DNA of 42,761 bases, taken from positions 10,303-53,063 of the forward strand of contig JACDET010000003.1 in the NCBI GenBank assembly GCA_013816255.1, read 5' to 3'. Source of the stretch: Candidatus Levyibacteriota bacterium (GTDB lineage Bacteria > Patescibacteriota > Microgenomatia > Levybacterales > UBA12049). Shown here one piece after another: positions 17,887 through 25,835 of this stretch. The first letter of the stretch is position 1; every line of letters starts with the position of its first letter. The translations under genes were made by a program, and so were the position numbers. The notes below the pieces were generated by a model. That model did not search any database and had not been told where the DNA came from. It was given only the letters and a program-made list of their open reading frames with translations.

Positions 17887-18264
17887 CTATGAAGCTAATG
17901 CGATGACTTCTATTTCAACTTTTGCATCCTTTGGAAGTTGATTGACGCCGACTGTTCCGCGGGCTGGTTTTGTATTTCCAAAGTATGTTTCGTAAACTGC
18001 ATTAAAGGTTTGGAATTCCGCTATGTTTGTAAGATAGCACGTCGTTTTAACTACATTCTCCAGCGAACTTCCGGATGCCTCCAGAACTGCTTTGAGGTTT
18101 TGGATGACTTGATGCGTTTGTGCTGTTACATCATCTCCCGCAAATGTTCCATCGGGTGTTAATCCAATTTGGCCTGAGCAAAAGACGAAACCATTTGCCA
18201 CAATGGCTTGTGAATACGGGCCGATTGCCTGTGGTGCTTGGTTGGTTTGAATTCTTTTAATCAT
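17887..18264 (-). CDS. ridA: RidA/YjgF/Rid family enamine/imine deaminase
   Basis: QAIGPYSQAIVANGFVFCSGQIGLTPDG...VVKTTCYLTNIAEF...KPARGTVGVNQLPKDAKVEIEVIAL. Confidence 0.95.
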   Translation of the reverse strand: MIKRIQTNQAPQAIGPYSQAIVANGFVFCSGQIGLTPDGTFAGDDVTAQTHQVIQNLKAVLEASGSSLENVVKTTCYLTNIAEFQTFNAVYETYFGNTKPARGTVGVNQLPKDAKVEIEVIALAS

Positions 18265-18272
18265 ATTTATAT

Positions 18273-18361
18273 GTCATCCCGACCAACGTGAAGGGATCTT
18301 TTACAACAGTGGTTTTTTAGAAATCTGGTGAGACAGATCTCTCGGCTACGCTCGAGATGAC
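18273..18361. repeat. Dispersed palindromic repeat
   Basis: gtcatcccgaccaacgtgaagggatc...agatctctcggctacgctcgagatgac. Confidence 0.7.
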
Positions 18362-18364
18362 AAA

Positions 18365-19618
18365 CTATATTAATAAATTATACATGATATCTTCGCTCTC
18401 AATCTTTCTGTATCGCAGTTGAATCGTGTCCATTTTCTTAAGAAGCACTTCGAGATCTGACTTCTTTGAAAGTTCTATTCCAACAAGTGCAGGACCTTTT
18501 TCGCGATTGGTTTTCTTCATGTATTCGAATAAGACAATATCATCGGTTGGCCCCAAAGCTTCATTTAAAAGCATTCTGAGCTGGCCGGGTTTTTGGGCAA
18601 ATTGGATGACAAAATAATGTTTGAGTCCAAGATAAACAAGGCTTCGTTCCATAATGTCAGGATAGCGCAGGATATCATTGTTTCCTCCGCTTAAAATACA
18701 AACGACTGTTTTACCTTTGATCATTGGCGCGAGATCATCAAGGGCTGCTATTGATAATGCACCAGCAGGCTCTGCGATAATACCGTCGTTTTGGTAAAGT
18801 TCAATCATTGTTGTGCAAACTTTACCTTCAGAAATGACTACGATGTCTTTGAGGTATTTTTGACATATTTTATAGGTCAAACTACCAACTTTCATAACTG
18901 CTGCCCCGTCAACAAATGAATCAATCTTCTCAAGTTTTATCACCTCACCGTTTTTCAATGCAGTTTGCATTGAAGGCGCACCAAGTGGTTCACAACCGAT
19001 GATAGAAATAGTTGGTTTTTTGGCTTTGAGATATGTTGCGACACCCGATATGAGGCCACCACCCCCAACTGCGGCGATGACAACATCAATTGTATCGCCT
19101 AACATTTCGTATATTTCTTTTGCTACAGTCCCCTGCCCTGCGATAACTACAGGATCATCAAATGGATGGACGTACACTGCTTTATGTTGGTCTTTGTACG
19201 CAATCGAAGCACTGTACGCATCGTCAAAAGTTGTACCAACGAGATGGACTGTCACATATTTCCCTCCGAATTGTTTTACCTTTTCTATTTTTTGATTTGG
19301 AGTAATCTGTGGCATAAAAATTGCACCTTTTATCTGGAGTTCCGAGCAACTTCTTGCAACACCTTGTGCGTGATTGCCCGCACTTGCACAGACGATACCA
19401 CGCTTTTTTTCTTCCTTTGTCAAAGAACGTATCTTGTTATATGCGCCACGGATTTTAAACGATCGAACCTCTTGCAGATCTTCTCGTTTGATGTAAATCT
19501 CAGCACTATATTTTTGTGACAATCGTTTTGCATACTGTAATGGAGTATCAGATATTATCTCTGCTACTCGCACAGCTGCTTCATCAATTGCTATTGGTGA
19601 CACTAATTGTGATTTCAT
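18365..19618 (-). CDS. ilvA: Threonine dehydratase (PLP, with C-terminal regulatory-like region)
   Basis: YIKREDLQEVRSFKIRGAYNKI (PLP Lys), CASAGNHAQGVA, AVGGGGLISGVATYLK, ILSGGNND. Start at MKSQLVSPIAID (19618). Confidence 0.93.
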   Translation of the reverse strand: MKSQLVSPIAIDEAAVRVAEIISDTPLQYAKRLSQKYSAEIYIKREDLQEVRSFKIRGAYNKIRSLTKEEKKRGIVCASAGNHAQGVARSCSELQIKGAIFMPQITPNQKIEKVKQFGGKYVTVHLVGTTFDDAYSASIAYKDQHKAVYVHPFDDPVVIAGQGTVAKEIYEMLGDTIDVVIAAVGGGGLISGVATYLKAKKPTISIIGCEPLGAPSMQTALKNGEVIKLEKIDSFVDGAAVMKVGSLTYKICQKYLKDIVVISEGKVCTTMIELYQNDGIIAEPAGALSIAALDDLAPMIKGKTVVCILSGGNNDILRYPDIMERSLVYLGLKHYFVIQFAQKPGQLRMLLNEALGPTDDIVLFEYMKKTNREKGPALVGIELSKKSDLEVLLKKMDTIQLRYRKIESEDIMYNLLI

Positions 19619-19643
19619 AATGACCTGTTTTAAAAGAAAAGCA

Positions 19644-19697
19644 TAAAAAAACCCGCCTTTTAGCGGGTATTGATTATTACAATAACAATCAATCCGC
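19644..19697 (-). promoter_or_regulatory. Transcription attenuator in ilvA leader
   Basis: Minus strand GCGGATTGATTGTTATTGTAATAATCAATACCCGCTAAAAGGCGGGTTTTTTT; long antiterminator hairpin shares CCCGC with the terminator. Confidence 0.8.
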
Positions 19698-19748
19698 TCA
19701 GCGGGTACTAATTGCAATAAAAATACGTAATTTGAGTTGTACAACCAT
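19698..19748 (-). CDS. Putative leader peptide MVVQLKLRIFIAISTR
   Basis: TTGACT-N17-TACTAT-N6-ATG upstream; TGA stop abuts the antiterminator 5' arm. Confidence 0.78.
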   Translation of the reverse strand: MVVQLKLRIFIAISTR

Positions 19749-19754
19749 AAAGAA

Positions 19755-19783
19755 ATAGTAGTTAGAATTATTCTAAAAGTCAA
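19755..19783 (-). promoter_or_regulatory. Sigma70-type promoter of ilvA leader
   Basis: TTGACT-N17-TACTAT. Confidence 0.75.
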
Positions 19784-19808
19784 CTATGGATGGATCAAAA
19801 TATGGTGA

Positions 19809-20486
19809 TCAGCCTGCAGAATTTTGTATGGTTGTTCTTTCTCCTGATTGATGCATCGACATATCTGTGACATCAAGACCTTTTTTGCCTTTTTTACCTT
19901 TGACTACATTTAACCATGCGCCACTGTCTTCAACTTTTTCTCGTGCCTGACGGATAACAATAAGCATCCATTCAAAGAAAGTTGTGTGATATTGTCCAAC
20001 TTCTTTATGTGATTGCTCAACACCAATCTCAGCAAATTCCATCTTCAACACTTTTGAAGATGCTACCAATTTGGCGAGTTCAGCTTTGATCTCTTCTACA
20101 TTTTGATTCATCTGATGTGTTTCAGATTTGGCAGAGTGCTCACTACTTTTTTGAATATCGCGGCTGTAATTCATAGCAGCTTCAATGTTTGGAGCTTTTT
20201 CACTTGAGGCTTTTTTCTCAGATTTAGCATTACTGAATACAAATAAATCCACAATTTCTATTCCTGAAGTTGTAAACTTTTTCTCTGGCTGCTTTACTTC
20301 AACTGCATTATCTTTTGGAGTTCCAACTAATTCAAGACCGAGAAGTTGTTTGAGGAAGGTTTTTCCAGATTCGTTTGCTTCATTAATTGCAGCTTTTTGT
20401 ACTTCTTTTACAGCTTTATTTCCGTGCTCTGTGAGCCGTTCGTGAGCTGCAAGGGAATTATGTGTTTTAGTCTTCGCACCTGCCAT
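19809..20486 (-). CDS. Hypothetical protein
   Basis: 225 aa, charged, no recognised motif. Confidence 0.6.
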   Translation of the reverse strand: MAGAKTKTHNSLAAHERLTEHGNKAVKEVQKAAINEANESGKTFLKQLLGLELVGTPKDNAVEVKQPEKKFTTSGIEIVDLFVFSNAKSEKKASSEKAPNIEAAMNYSRDIQKSSEHSAKSETHQMNQNVEEIKAELAKLVASSKVLKMEFAEIGVEQSHKEVGQYHTTFFEWMLIVIRQAREKVEDSGAWLNVVKGKKGKKGLDVTDMSMHQSGERTTIQNSAG

Positions 20487-20501
20487 AGTTATAGGACTTT
20501 A

Positions 20502-21374
20502 TCACAGATTCATTAATAAATCAAGCGTTTTCTGTTGACGGAGAATTCCGGCAAGTAAATACCTATTGGCTTCCATGCTTTGTCGTTCGGCTGGATCTTT
20601 GGCTTTTGTGATAGCTTCTTCAATCTCTTTTTCTTCAACAGTAACCTTTTCAAGCTCTGCAATCTTTTGGAGAACAAATTCTAATTTGATATCTTCTTCA
20701 GCCCGCTTTGCGTATTCGAGGCGGAGATCTTCAGGTTTGCGGTTGGTCGTACCGAGATATTGATCGAGACTGAGGCCGAGGCGTTTGATGTCATTGAGTA
20801 ATTGTGAGAGAAGTCTATCTGCTTCTTGATCGATAAGGACTGCCGGCACTTGCACTTTTGCGTCTGAAAGAATTGCTTTCATGACTTCTTCAAGTGGTGG
20901 TTTTTTACTTGCTTCTTCTTTGCCAGGGATAACAATTTTACTTTTTGCAGTTACACCTTGGACATTCTTTTTGTAACTTCCTGGATTCACTTCAGGCATT
21001 TCTGCTGTTAATGCGTTAAAAATCCAGTCTTTACCCTCTTCAATCTTCTCGACCTGCATTTTAGGATTCATAATTGGTTTGAGTTTGTGCTCTTCAACAG
21101 CTTCCATATATGCCTGAGGAAGGAGTCTTTTGAGGATTTCTTCACGGATAGCTTCAGGATTAAGATGGCTTGCAGCCACTTCAGTTGGTGCCTTGCCTGG
21201 CCTAAAACCTGCGACATTTGTTTGCTTCGCTAAATGGTCAATAACAGCCGTTCCTGTTGTTGCAATTGCTTCTTGAGAAAGAGTCAAAGTAATTTTGATA
21301 GTCCCATCCGCTTGTCTCTCAACAGTAGGTTTGGTAGGTGCTTTTTTTTCTGGAGTTGTTGGTTCTTTTGCCAT
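20502..21374 (-). CDS. tig: Trigger factor-like chaperone lacking the FKBP PPIase domain
   Basis: Ribosome-binding signature AGFRPGKAPTEV and C-terminal helical domain; central PPIase sequence absent. Start at MAKEPTTPEKK (21374). Confidence 0.85.
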   Translation of the reverse strand: MAKEPTTPEKKAPTKPTVERQADGTIKITLTLSQEAIATTGTAVIDHLAKQTNVAGFRPGKAPTEVAASHLNPEAIREEILKRLLPQAYMEAVEEHKLKPIMNPKMQVEKIEEGKDWIFNALTAEMPEVNPGSYKKNVQGVTAKSKIVIPGKEEASKKPPLEEVMKAILSDAKVQVPAVLIDQEADRLLSQLLNDIKRLGLSLDQYLGTTNRKPEDLRLEYAKRAEEDIKLEFVLQKIAELEKVTVEEKEIEEAITKAKDPAERQSMEANRYLLAGILRQQKTLDLLMNL

Positions 21375-21497
21375 AAGTTTGATTAAGAACAAAGAAAGTA
21401 TCTCACATTCTTTACCCGAATTATACAAGATTTTATGTTTCCAGGCAAGGAGAAAATCCACGCCAAAAGCTATAATCTTATAGTATGTTATACTTCA

Positions 21498-22166
21498 ATG
21501 AATATGACGCGAAGCTTAGAAAACTACTATTGTACAACAACAGCCAGCAGAAATAACGGTTTGCGTGTTTATGAAGGTCAATCACGGGAGCAATTACTGT
21601 TACAGAATCTTCAGCCGAGATTTGCAAGGTTCATTGAGGCTTTCCCTATTTATCTTCCCCGTTATGCTATGTCATTTGAAGGATCCTTCATGCGTGCATC
21701 TCTAGATGATCAGAGAATATTTACTGGAGCCATCTTTGCAGGACGTATTGTTGAAGATATGTATGATGATACACTTGCACAGCGAGCGCTTAAATTAGAC
21801 GATCCTAGTATGCAAATAGAAGATTTATGGTTAAGCAGTACTCTTACAAAAACAACAAAAAATATTTTAGATGCAATTAATGTAAAAACTACCTATGCAA
21901 AAGCTTGCATGGGATCTTCAATGTATGATCAAGGAATCGCTCAACGAGCGTTCCTCACAGCGGACAATGGACGGATACTCATCGATCCCACACTCATGTT
22001 AACTGAACCATGTGACATTAGTCCCGCAGGATTAATGAGAAACATGGACGGTCGTACCTATATGGACACGCAACCTAAAGCAGGAGCTATATATGTAGGG
22101 CTAAATATGCGAGCAAAATACTACTCCAAAGTAAAATTCTACCCCGAATCTTGGTACAGACTCTGA
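21498..22166 (+). CDS. Hypothetical protein
   Basis: About 220 aa; promoter region resembles that of the 8618..9883 gene. Confidence 0.6.
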   Translation: MNMTRSLENYYCTTTASRNNGLRVYEGQSREQLLLQNLQPRFARFIEAFPIYLPRYAMSFEGSFMRASLDDQRIFTGAIFAGRIVEDMYDDTLAQRALKLDDPSMQIEDLWLSSTLTKTTKNILDAINVKTTYAKACMGSSMYDQGIAQRAFLTADNGRILIDPTLMLTEPCDISPAGLMRNMDGRTYMDTQPKAGAIYVGLNMRAKYYSKVKFYPESWYRL

Positions 22167-22206
22167 TACGGATACAAGATGTGTAGGTTAGAATTATTAT
22201 TTCGTG

Positions 22207-22245
22207 CAACTCGACACCAGGAGTCAGCTAGGTTCAGACATCGGG
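22207..22245. repeat. Left terminal inverted repeat of RAYT unit
   Basis: CAACTCGACACCAGGAGTCAGCTAGGTTCAGACATCGGG; about 36/39 identical to the reverse complement of 22966..23004. Confidence 0.85.
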
Positions 22246-22287
22246 CTATACTTTACATCGTGTGATCAGTCTTGCTTTAATAGATAT

Positions 22288-22962
22288 ATGCCTCGTAGAA
22301 ATATAATTCTAGCTCAAGATGAAATGTATCATGTTTTCAATAGAGGTGTAGCTAGGATGCCTATCTTTCTTGCCTCAAAACATTATTTAAGATTCGTGGA
22401 TTTAGTGAACTATTATCGGTTTGCTAATCTTCAGCTTTGTTACTCGTCTTTTAACAATTTGCCCCTAGATTTGAGAACTGTACGGTTTGATGCAATACAG
22501 CAAGAGAACAATCATCATGTAGAAATTCTAGCTTTTTGCCTCATGCCAAACCATTTTCATTTCTTAATAAAACAGACAAGTCCAGATGGCATTACGAAAT
22601 TTATGAGGCATCTACAAGACAGTTATACAAAATACTTTAATATAACCTCTAACAGAGTAGGTCCCTTATACCAATCAGCATTTAAAGCCGTCAGGATTGA
22701 ATCTGATGAACAGCTTTTGCATGTTTCTCGATACATTCACATAAATCCGACTACTTCGTATTTGGTAAGTATCGAAAAATTACACGCATATACTTGGTCA
22801 TCGTTGCCAATGTATATCGGCACCGAGCTTTCGTACCCATTTATTGCTACAGAGACTATAGATGCTTTCTTCAAAAGTAAAGATGCTTATAGAGAGTTTG
22901 TCTATGATCAAATTGATTATCAACGAGAATTAAGTAAGATTAAACACCTCTTATTGGAGTAA
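22288..22962 (+). CDS. REP-associated tyrosine transposase (Y1_Tnp family)
   Basis: YHVFNRGV, CLMPNHFHFLIKQ (HUH), RVGPLYQSAFKAVRIESDEQLLHVSRYIHINP. Confidence 0.92.
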   Translation: MPRRNIILAQDEMYHVFNRGVARMPIFLASKHYLRFVDLVNYYRFANLQLCYSSFNNLPLDLRTVRFDAIQQENNHHVEILAFCLMPNHFHFLIKQTSPDGITKFMRHLQDSYTKYFNITSNRVGPLYQSAFKAVRIESDEQLLHVSRYIHINPTTSYLVSIEKLHAYTWSSLPMYIGTELSYPFIATETIDAFFKSKDAYREFVYDQIDYQRELSKIKHLLLE

Positions 22963-22965
22963 AAT

Positions 22966-23004
22966 CCCGATGTCTGAACCTAGTTGACACCTGGTGTCGA
23001 GCTG
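22966..23004. repeat. Right terminal inverted repeat of RAYT unit
   Basis: CCCGATGTCTGAACCTAGTTGACACCTGGTGTCGAGCTG. Confidence 0.85.
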
Positions 23005-23035
23005 CGGCTATTTAGTAAAATCCTAGTATTTGCAA

Positions 23036-23944
23036 TTATTTAACACTTGATGGTAGATGTGTGTGCTCCCATGCTAACCACTCATCAACAATACCTGGTA
23101 GATATGATGTATCAATAAGGGGTTTGCCTCTTGATGAACGTGCGAGACCGAGCTTCCATACTACATTTCGCAACTCACCGATAATAACAAATGCGTACAC
23201 TGCTTTTTCATTTTCCATACTAAACGTGCGAATTGAGCGGTAGCCTTCTAGCCAAGATTTAAAATATTTTTCCGAAAACTTAAGAACTCCATATGGTTCA
23301 ATTGCTCTAAAGCTTTCTCCTGCACTATCAAAATCAAATACAGTAATTCTGTCTCCATCAATGTGTATGTTATCAAGTGTCAGGTCCATATGACAAACCC
23401 CTCGATCCAAGTGAGGATTTGCGAGTATCTGTTTCATCCTATTACCTAAATCTTTAACTCTTGACCACTGGTTACTTTCAATAAGAGGGTCCTTCATTAA
23501 CTGCAACTGCTCATCAATGAGAACTGTCACATCATATTTCTCACGAGACAATAGTGACGTAAACCCGTCAGCGGCTTGATGTATTTGTGCTGCAGCTTTT
23601 CCAAGGAGAATATATGTGCCCGGTCCAGCCTGCGGTTTCTCGCCTGGTGCCCATGCAAATAACACTGCAGTTCGGTCCAGTCCGTCTCCTTGGATCGTTT
23701 CGACATATCCGTTTTTGCTTCGTACAGGTTTGGCTACTGGCACACCTTTTTGAAGAAGATGCAGCGTGAGTTCAATTTCCCATTGCACCTCTGCAGCTGT
23801 TCTTGATGCAGGGTTATATAGTTTAAGAGCAAAACGACCTGTTGGTGTAGTTACGGAGATCGCATAATTGGCAAGCGTATCTAAAGGTACACAGATAGCA
23901 TTCGTTATACCATAATACTTTTCAAGCTGCTTTTGGAGTTGCAT
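23036..23944 (-). CDS. APH/homoserine kinase type II-like phosphotransferase
   Basis: RGVCHMDLTLDNIHIDGDRITVFDFDSAG (kinase catalytic loop and DFD), FALKLYN. Confidence 0.85.
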   Translation of the reverse strand: MQLQKQLEKYYGITNAICVPLDTLANYAISVTTPTGRFALKLYNPASRTAAEVQWEIELTLHLLQKGVPVAKPVRSKNGYVETIQGDGLDRTAVLFAWAPGEKPQAGPGTYILLGKAAAQIHQAADGFTSLLSREKYDVTVLIDEQLQLMKDPLIESNQWSRVKDLGNRMKQILANPHLDRGVCHMDLTLDNIHIDGDRITVFDFDSAGESFRAIEPYGVLKFSEKYFKSWLEGYRSIRTFSMENEKAVYAFVIIGELRNVVWKLGLARSSRGKPLIDTSYLPGIVDEWLAWEHTHLPSSVK

Positions 23945-24050
23945 AAGATGTTCAAATACATTAATGTGCGGAGTAATGGACGAGGTTAGAACCTCATTTC
24001 AGGAATTTAACTTCATTTATCCCATACCCAACTTTAATTCTCTTAACAAT

Positions 24051-24596
24051 CTACATTCCTAGGTAACTTTTGGCTTTTAAGATTAAAGCAGTAGATGCTC
24101 CATGTGTTATTTTGCTATCGATAACCCACTGAATTGCCTCTGACATGGAAACTTTTATTACTTTAATATTCTCTGTTCCTTCGGGATTTGCATCAGAAAA
24201 CTTTAATCCTTTAGCAAGATATAGATAATTTGGTGAAACAACAACTGTTGTAAATGGGTCTATTACTCCAAGGTCTACTAATTCATCCGCAATAATTCCT
24301 GTTTCTTCCTGTAATTCTCTTACCGCAGCTTCTTGTTTGTTCTCCTCTTGGTCAATTCCACCACTAATTACCTCGATAGTTTCTCGTTCAACAGCATAGT
24401 GATACTCTTTTGTGAGATAAACATTTCCTTCATTATCAATGGGCAAAATAGAAACTCCAGGTTTCATCTCAACAACGCCAAAAATGCCTTCTTTTCCATC
24501 AGGACGAATAACTTTATCCTCTTTAACGAATATCCAAGGGTTTTGATAAACCTTTTTACTTTTTATAACAGTCCAAAGACCTTTTTTGGTATTCAT
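24051..24596 (-). CDS. NUDIX hydrolase (ADP-ribose pyrophosphatase-like)
   Basis: NUDIX box GGIDQEENKQEAAVRELQEETGI. Confidence 0.93.
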   Translation of the reverse strand: MNTKKGLWTVIKSKKVYQNPWIFVKEDKVIRPDGKEGIFGVVEMKPGVSILPIDNEGNVYLTKEYHYAVERETIEVISGGIDQEENKQEAAVRELQEETGIIADELVDLGVIDPFTTVVVSPNYLYLAKGLKFSDANPEGTENIKVIKVSMSEAIQWVIDSKITHGASTALILKAKSYLGM

Positions 24597-24631
24597 TTGT
24601 TTTAATTTTGGCTAATCGATTAGCCGATTTG

Positions 24632-24713
24632 TGCGGGCGAGAGGACTCGAACCTCCACACCTTTTGGGCACAAGTTCCTAAAACTTGCGTGTCTACCATT
24701 TCACCACGCCCGC
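24632..24713 (-). tRNA. tRNA-Leu (anticodon TAG)
   Basis: GCGGGCGTGGTGAAATGGTAGACACGCAAGTTTTAGGAACTTG...GGAGGTTCGAGTCCTCTCGCCCGCA; loop TTTAGGA. Confidence 0.93.
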
Positions 24714-24832
24714 ATTTTGTTGTGAATAATCAGTATTATACCTAACTTGGGAGGGAAAGTGAAAGGGTGGGATTGAATATCCTCCTTCGTGTAAAGCTAT
24801 TGAGGATTATGGCATTAATATATTAAAGCCAT

Positions 24833-24882
24833 AAAAAAATCCTCTCGTAGGTGTTTTGGGCACATACCAGAGGATCTGTTAA
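24833..24882 (-). terminator. Rho-independent terminator downstream of the lytic-transglycosylase-like gene
   Basis: Minus strand GATCCTCTGGTATGTGCCCAAAACACCTACGAGAGGATTTTTTT. Confidence 0.8.
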
Positions 24883-24925
24883 GGAGTATAACTTATAACT
24901 ATGGGCTTTGTCAAGGGGTAAATTT

Positions 24926-25501
24926 TTATTGTAATTGTGTCATGAAATGGTTGACGCTAAAGGCCCAACTGCCATTACTTCCTGGTGTGTACATCGTCAT
25001 TATTTGTTCAGGTGTCACAAGGCCTCTTGGTTTGTATCTTGTCGCGAGTCCTTTGGTTACTGTATAAATCCCCTCTTTATAATCTTTAAATCTTGTCACT
25101 TTGCCACCGTAAATTCCATAGCCCCAGCAGTTATATGAATTATGGGGAATTTTACGACAGAGGTTTGATTCTTGCATTGCTATTGCCGGAATCAGACGAT
25201 AGTCCAAACCGAACTCATCCGCCGCATCGACTATATCTCCAGCATTGGCTTCCAACGGAGAATTGTATTTGGCAAGGAACTGGCGTACACGTTCTTTCCG
25301 GCCGTCTTCTTGGGTTATATCCCCGGCCATAGTATTTTGTGATGTTGGTAGCGCTGCGTATGAAACAGTGTTGGTTCCGAGGACACCTTTGGTTGATGAT
25401 GTTTCACTATGTTGATAGAGAGCCAAAATAGTTATGAGAGAAAACACCAAAGCAAATGGGGCAATAAAGAAGAGCGCAGTACTGAATAGAATCTTCTTCA
25501 T
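24926..25501 (-). CDS. Secreted/membrane-anchored lysozyme or lytic transglycosylase-like protein
   Basis: N-terminal TM; YRLIPAIAMQESNLCRKIPHNSYNCWGYGIYGGKVTRFKDYKEGI. Confidence 0.75.
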   Translation of the reverse strand: MKKILFSTALFFIAPFALVFSLITILALYQHSETSSTKGVLGTNTVSYAALPTSQNTMAGDITQEDGRKERVRQFLAKYNSPLEANAGDIVDAADEFGLDYRLIPAIAMQESNLCRKIPHNSYNCWGYGIYGGKVTRFKDYKEGIYTVTKGLATRYKPRGLVTPEQIMTMYTPGSNGSWAFSVNHFMTQLQ

Positions 25502-25589
25502 GGGTATTTCTTATGATCACATACAATGCTAGAGATTGTCAAGGGAGCGAGGTTCTGATAAAATCAATATGCTTCGCAGGATGCTAGCA

Positions 25590-25672
25590 GCCCAAGTGGT
25601 GAAATGGTATACACGCTGGCTTCAGGTGCCAGTGCTCGCAAGGGCGTGGAGGTTCAACTCCTCTCTTGGGCA
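25590..25672 (+). tRNA. tRNA-Leu (anticodon CAG)
   Basis: GCCCAAGTGGTGAAATGGTATACACGCTGGCTTCAGGTGCCAG...TTCAACTCCTCTCTTGGGCA; loop TTCAGGT. Confidence 0.93.
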
Positions 25673-25752
25673 CTGACATGCGTTTACCGTAACTCGTTAC
25701 ACGTCGTTAAGAAGCACTTCATCAGTGCGAGCACAGAGATGAATAAAAAAAT

Positions 25753-25835
25753 GCGGATGTGGTGAAATGGTATACACGCTACCTTGAGGTGGTAGTGCCA
25801 GAAATGGTGTGGAGGTTCAACTCCTCTCATCCGCA
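25753..25835 (+). tRNA. tRNA-Leu (anticodon GAG)
   Basis: GCGGATGTGGTGAAATGGTATACACGCTACCTTGAGGTGGTAG...TTCAACTCCTCTCATCCGCA; loop TTGAGGT. Confidence 0.93.

Larger units (their letters stand above)
22207..23004 (+). mobile_element. RAYT/IS200-like unit bounded by inverted REP-like sequences
   Basis: Y1 transposase ORF flanked by about 39 bp inverted repeats. Confidence 0.8.

Noticed and set aside
15986-19783. T-box riboswitch interpretation of the three leaders
   Set aside because: No clear T-box bulge consensus (AGGGUGGNACCGCG) and each has a short leader ORF ending at the antiterminator, favouring ribosome-mediated attenuation
25590-25835. Tandem tRNA-Leu genes as a direct repeat/att duplication
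   Set aside because: They have different anticodons (CAG, GAG) and different acceptor stems; both look like genuine tRNAs. No second tRNA 3' fragment was found to the right within the window
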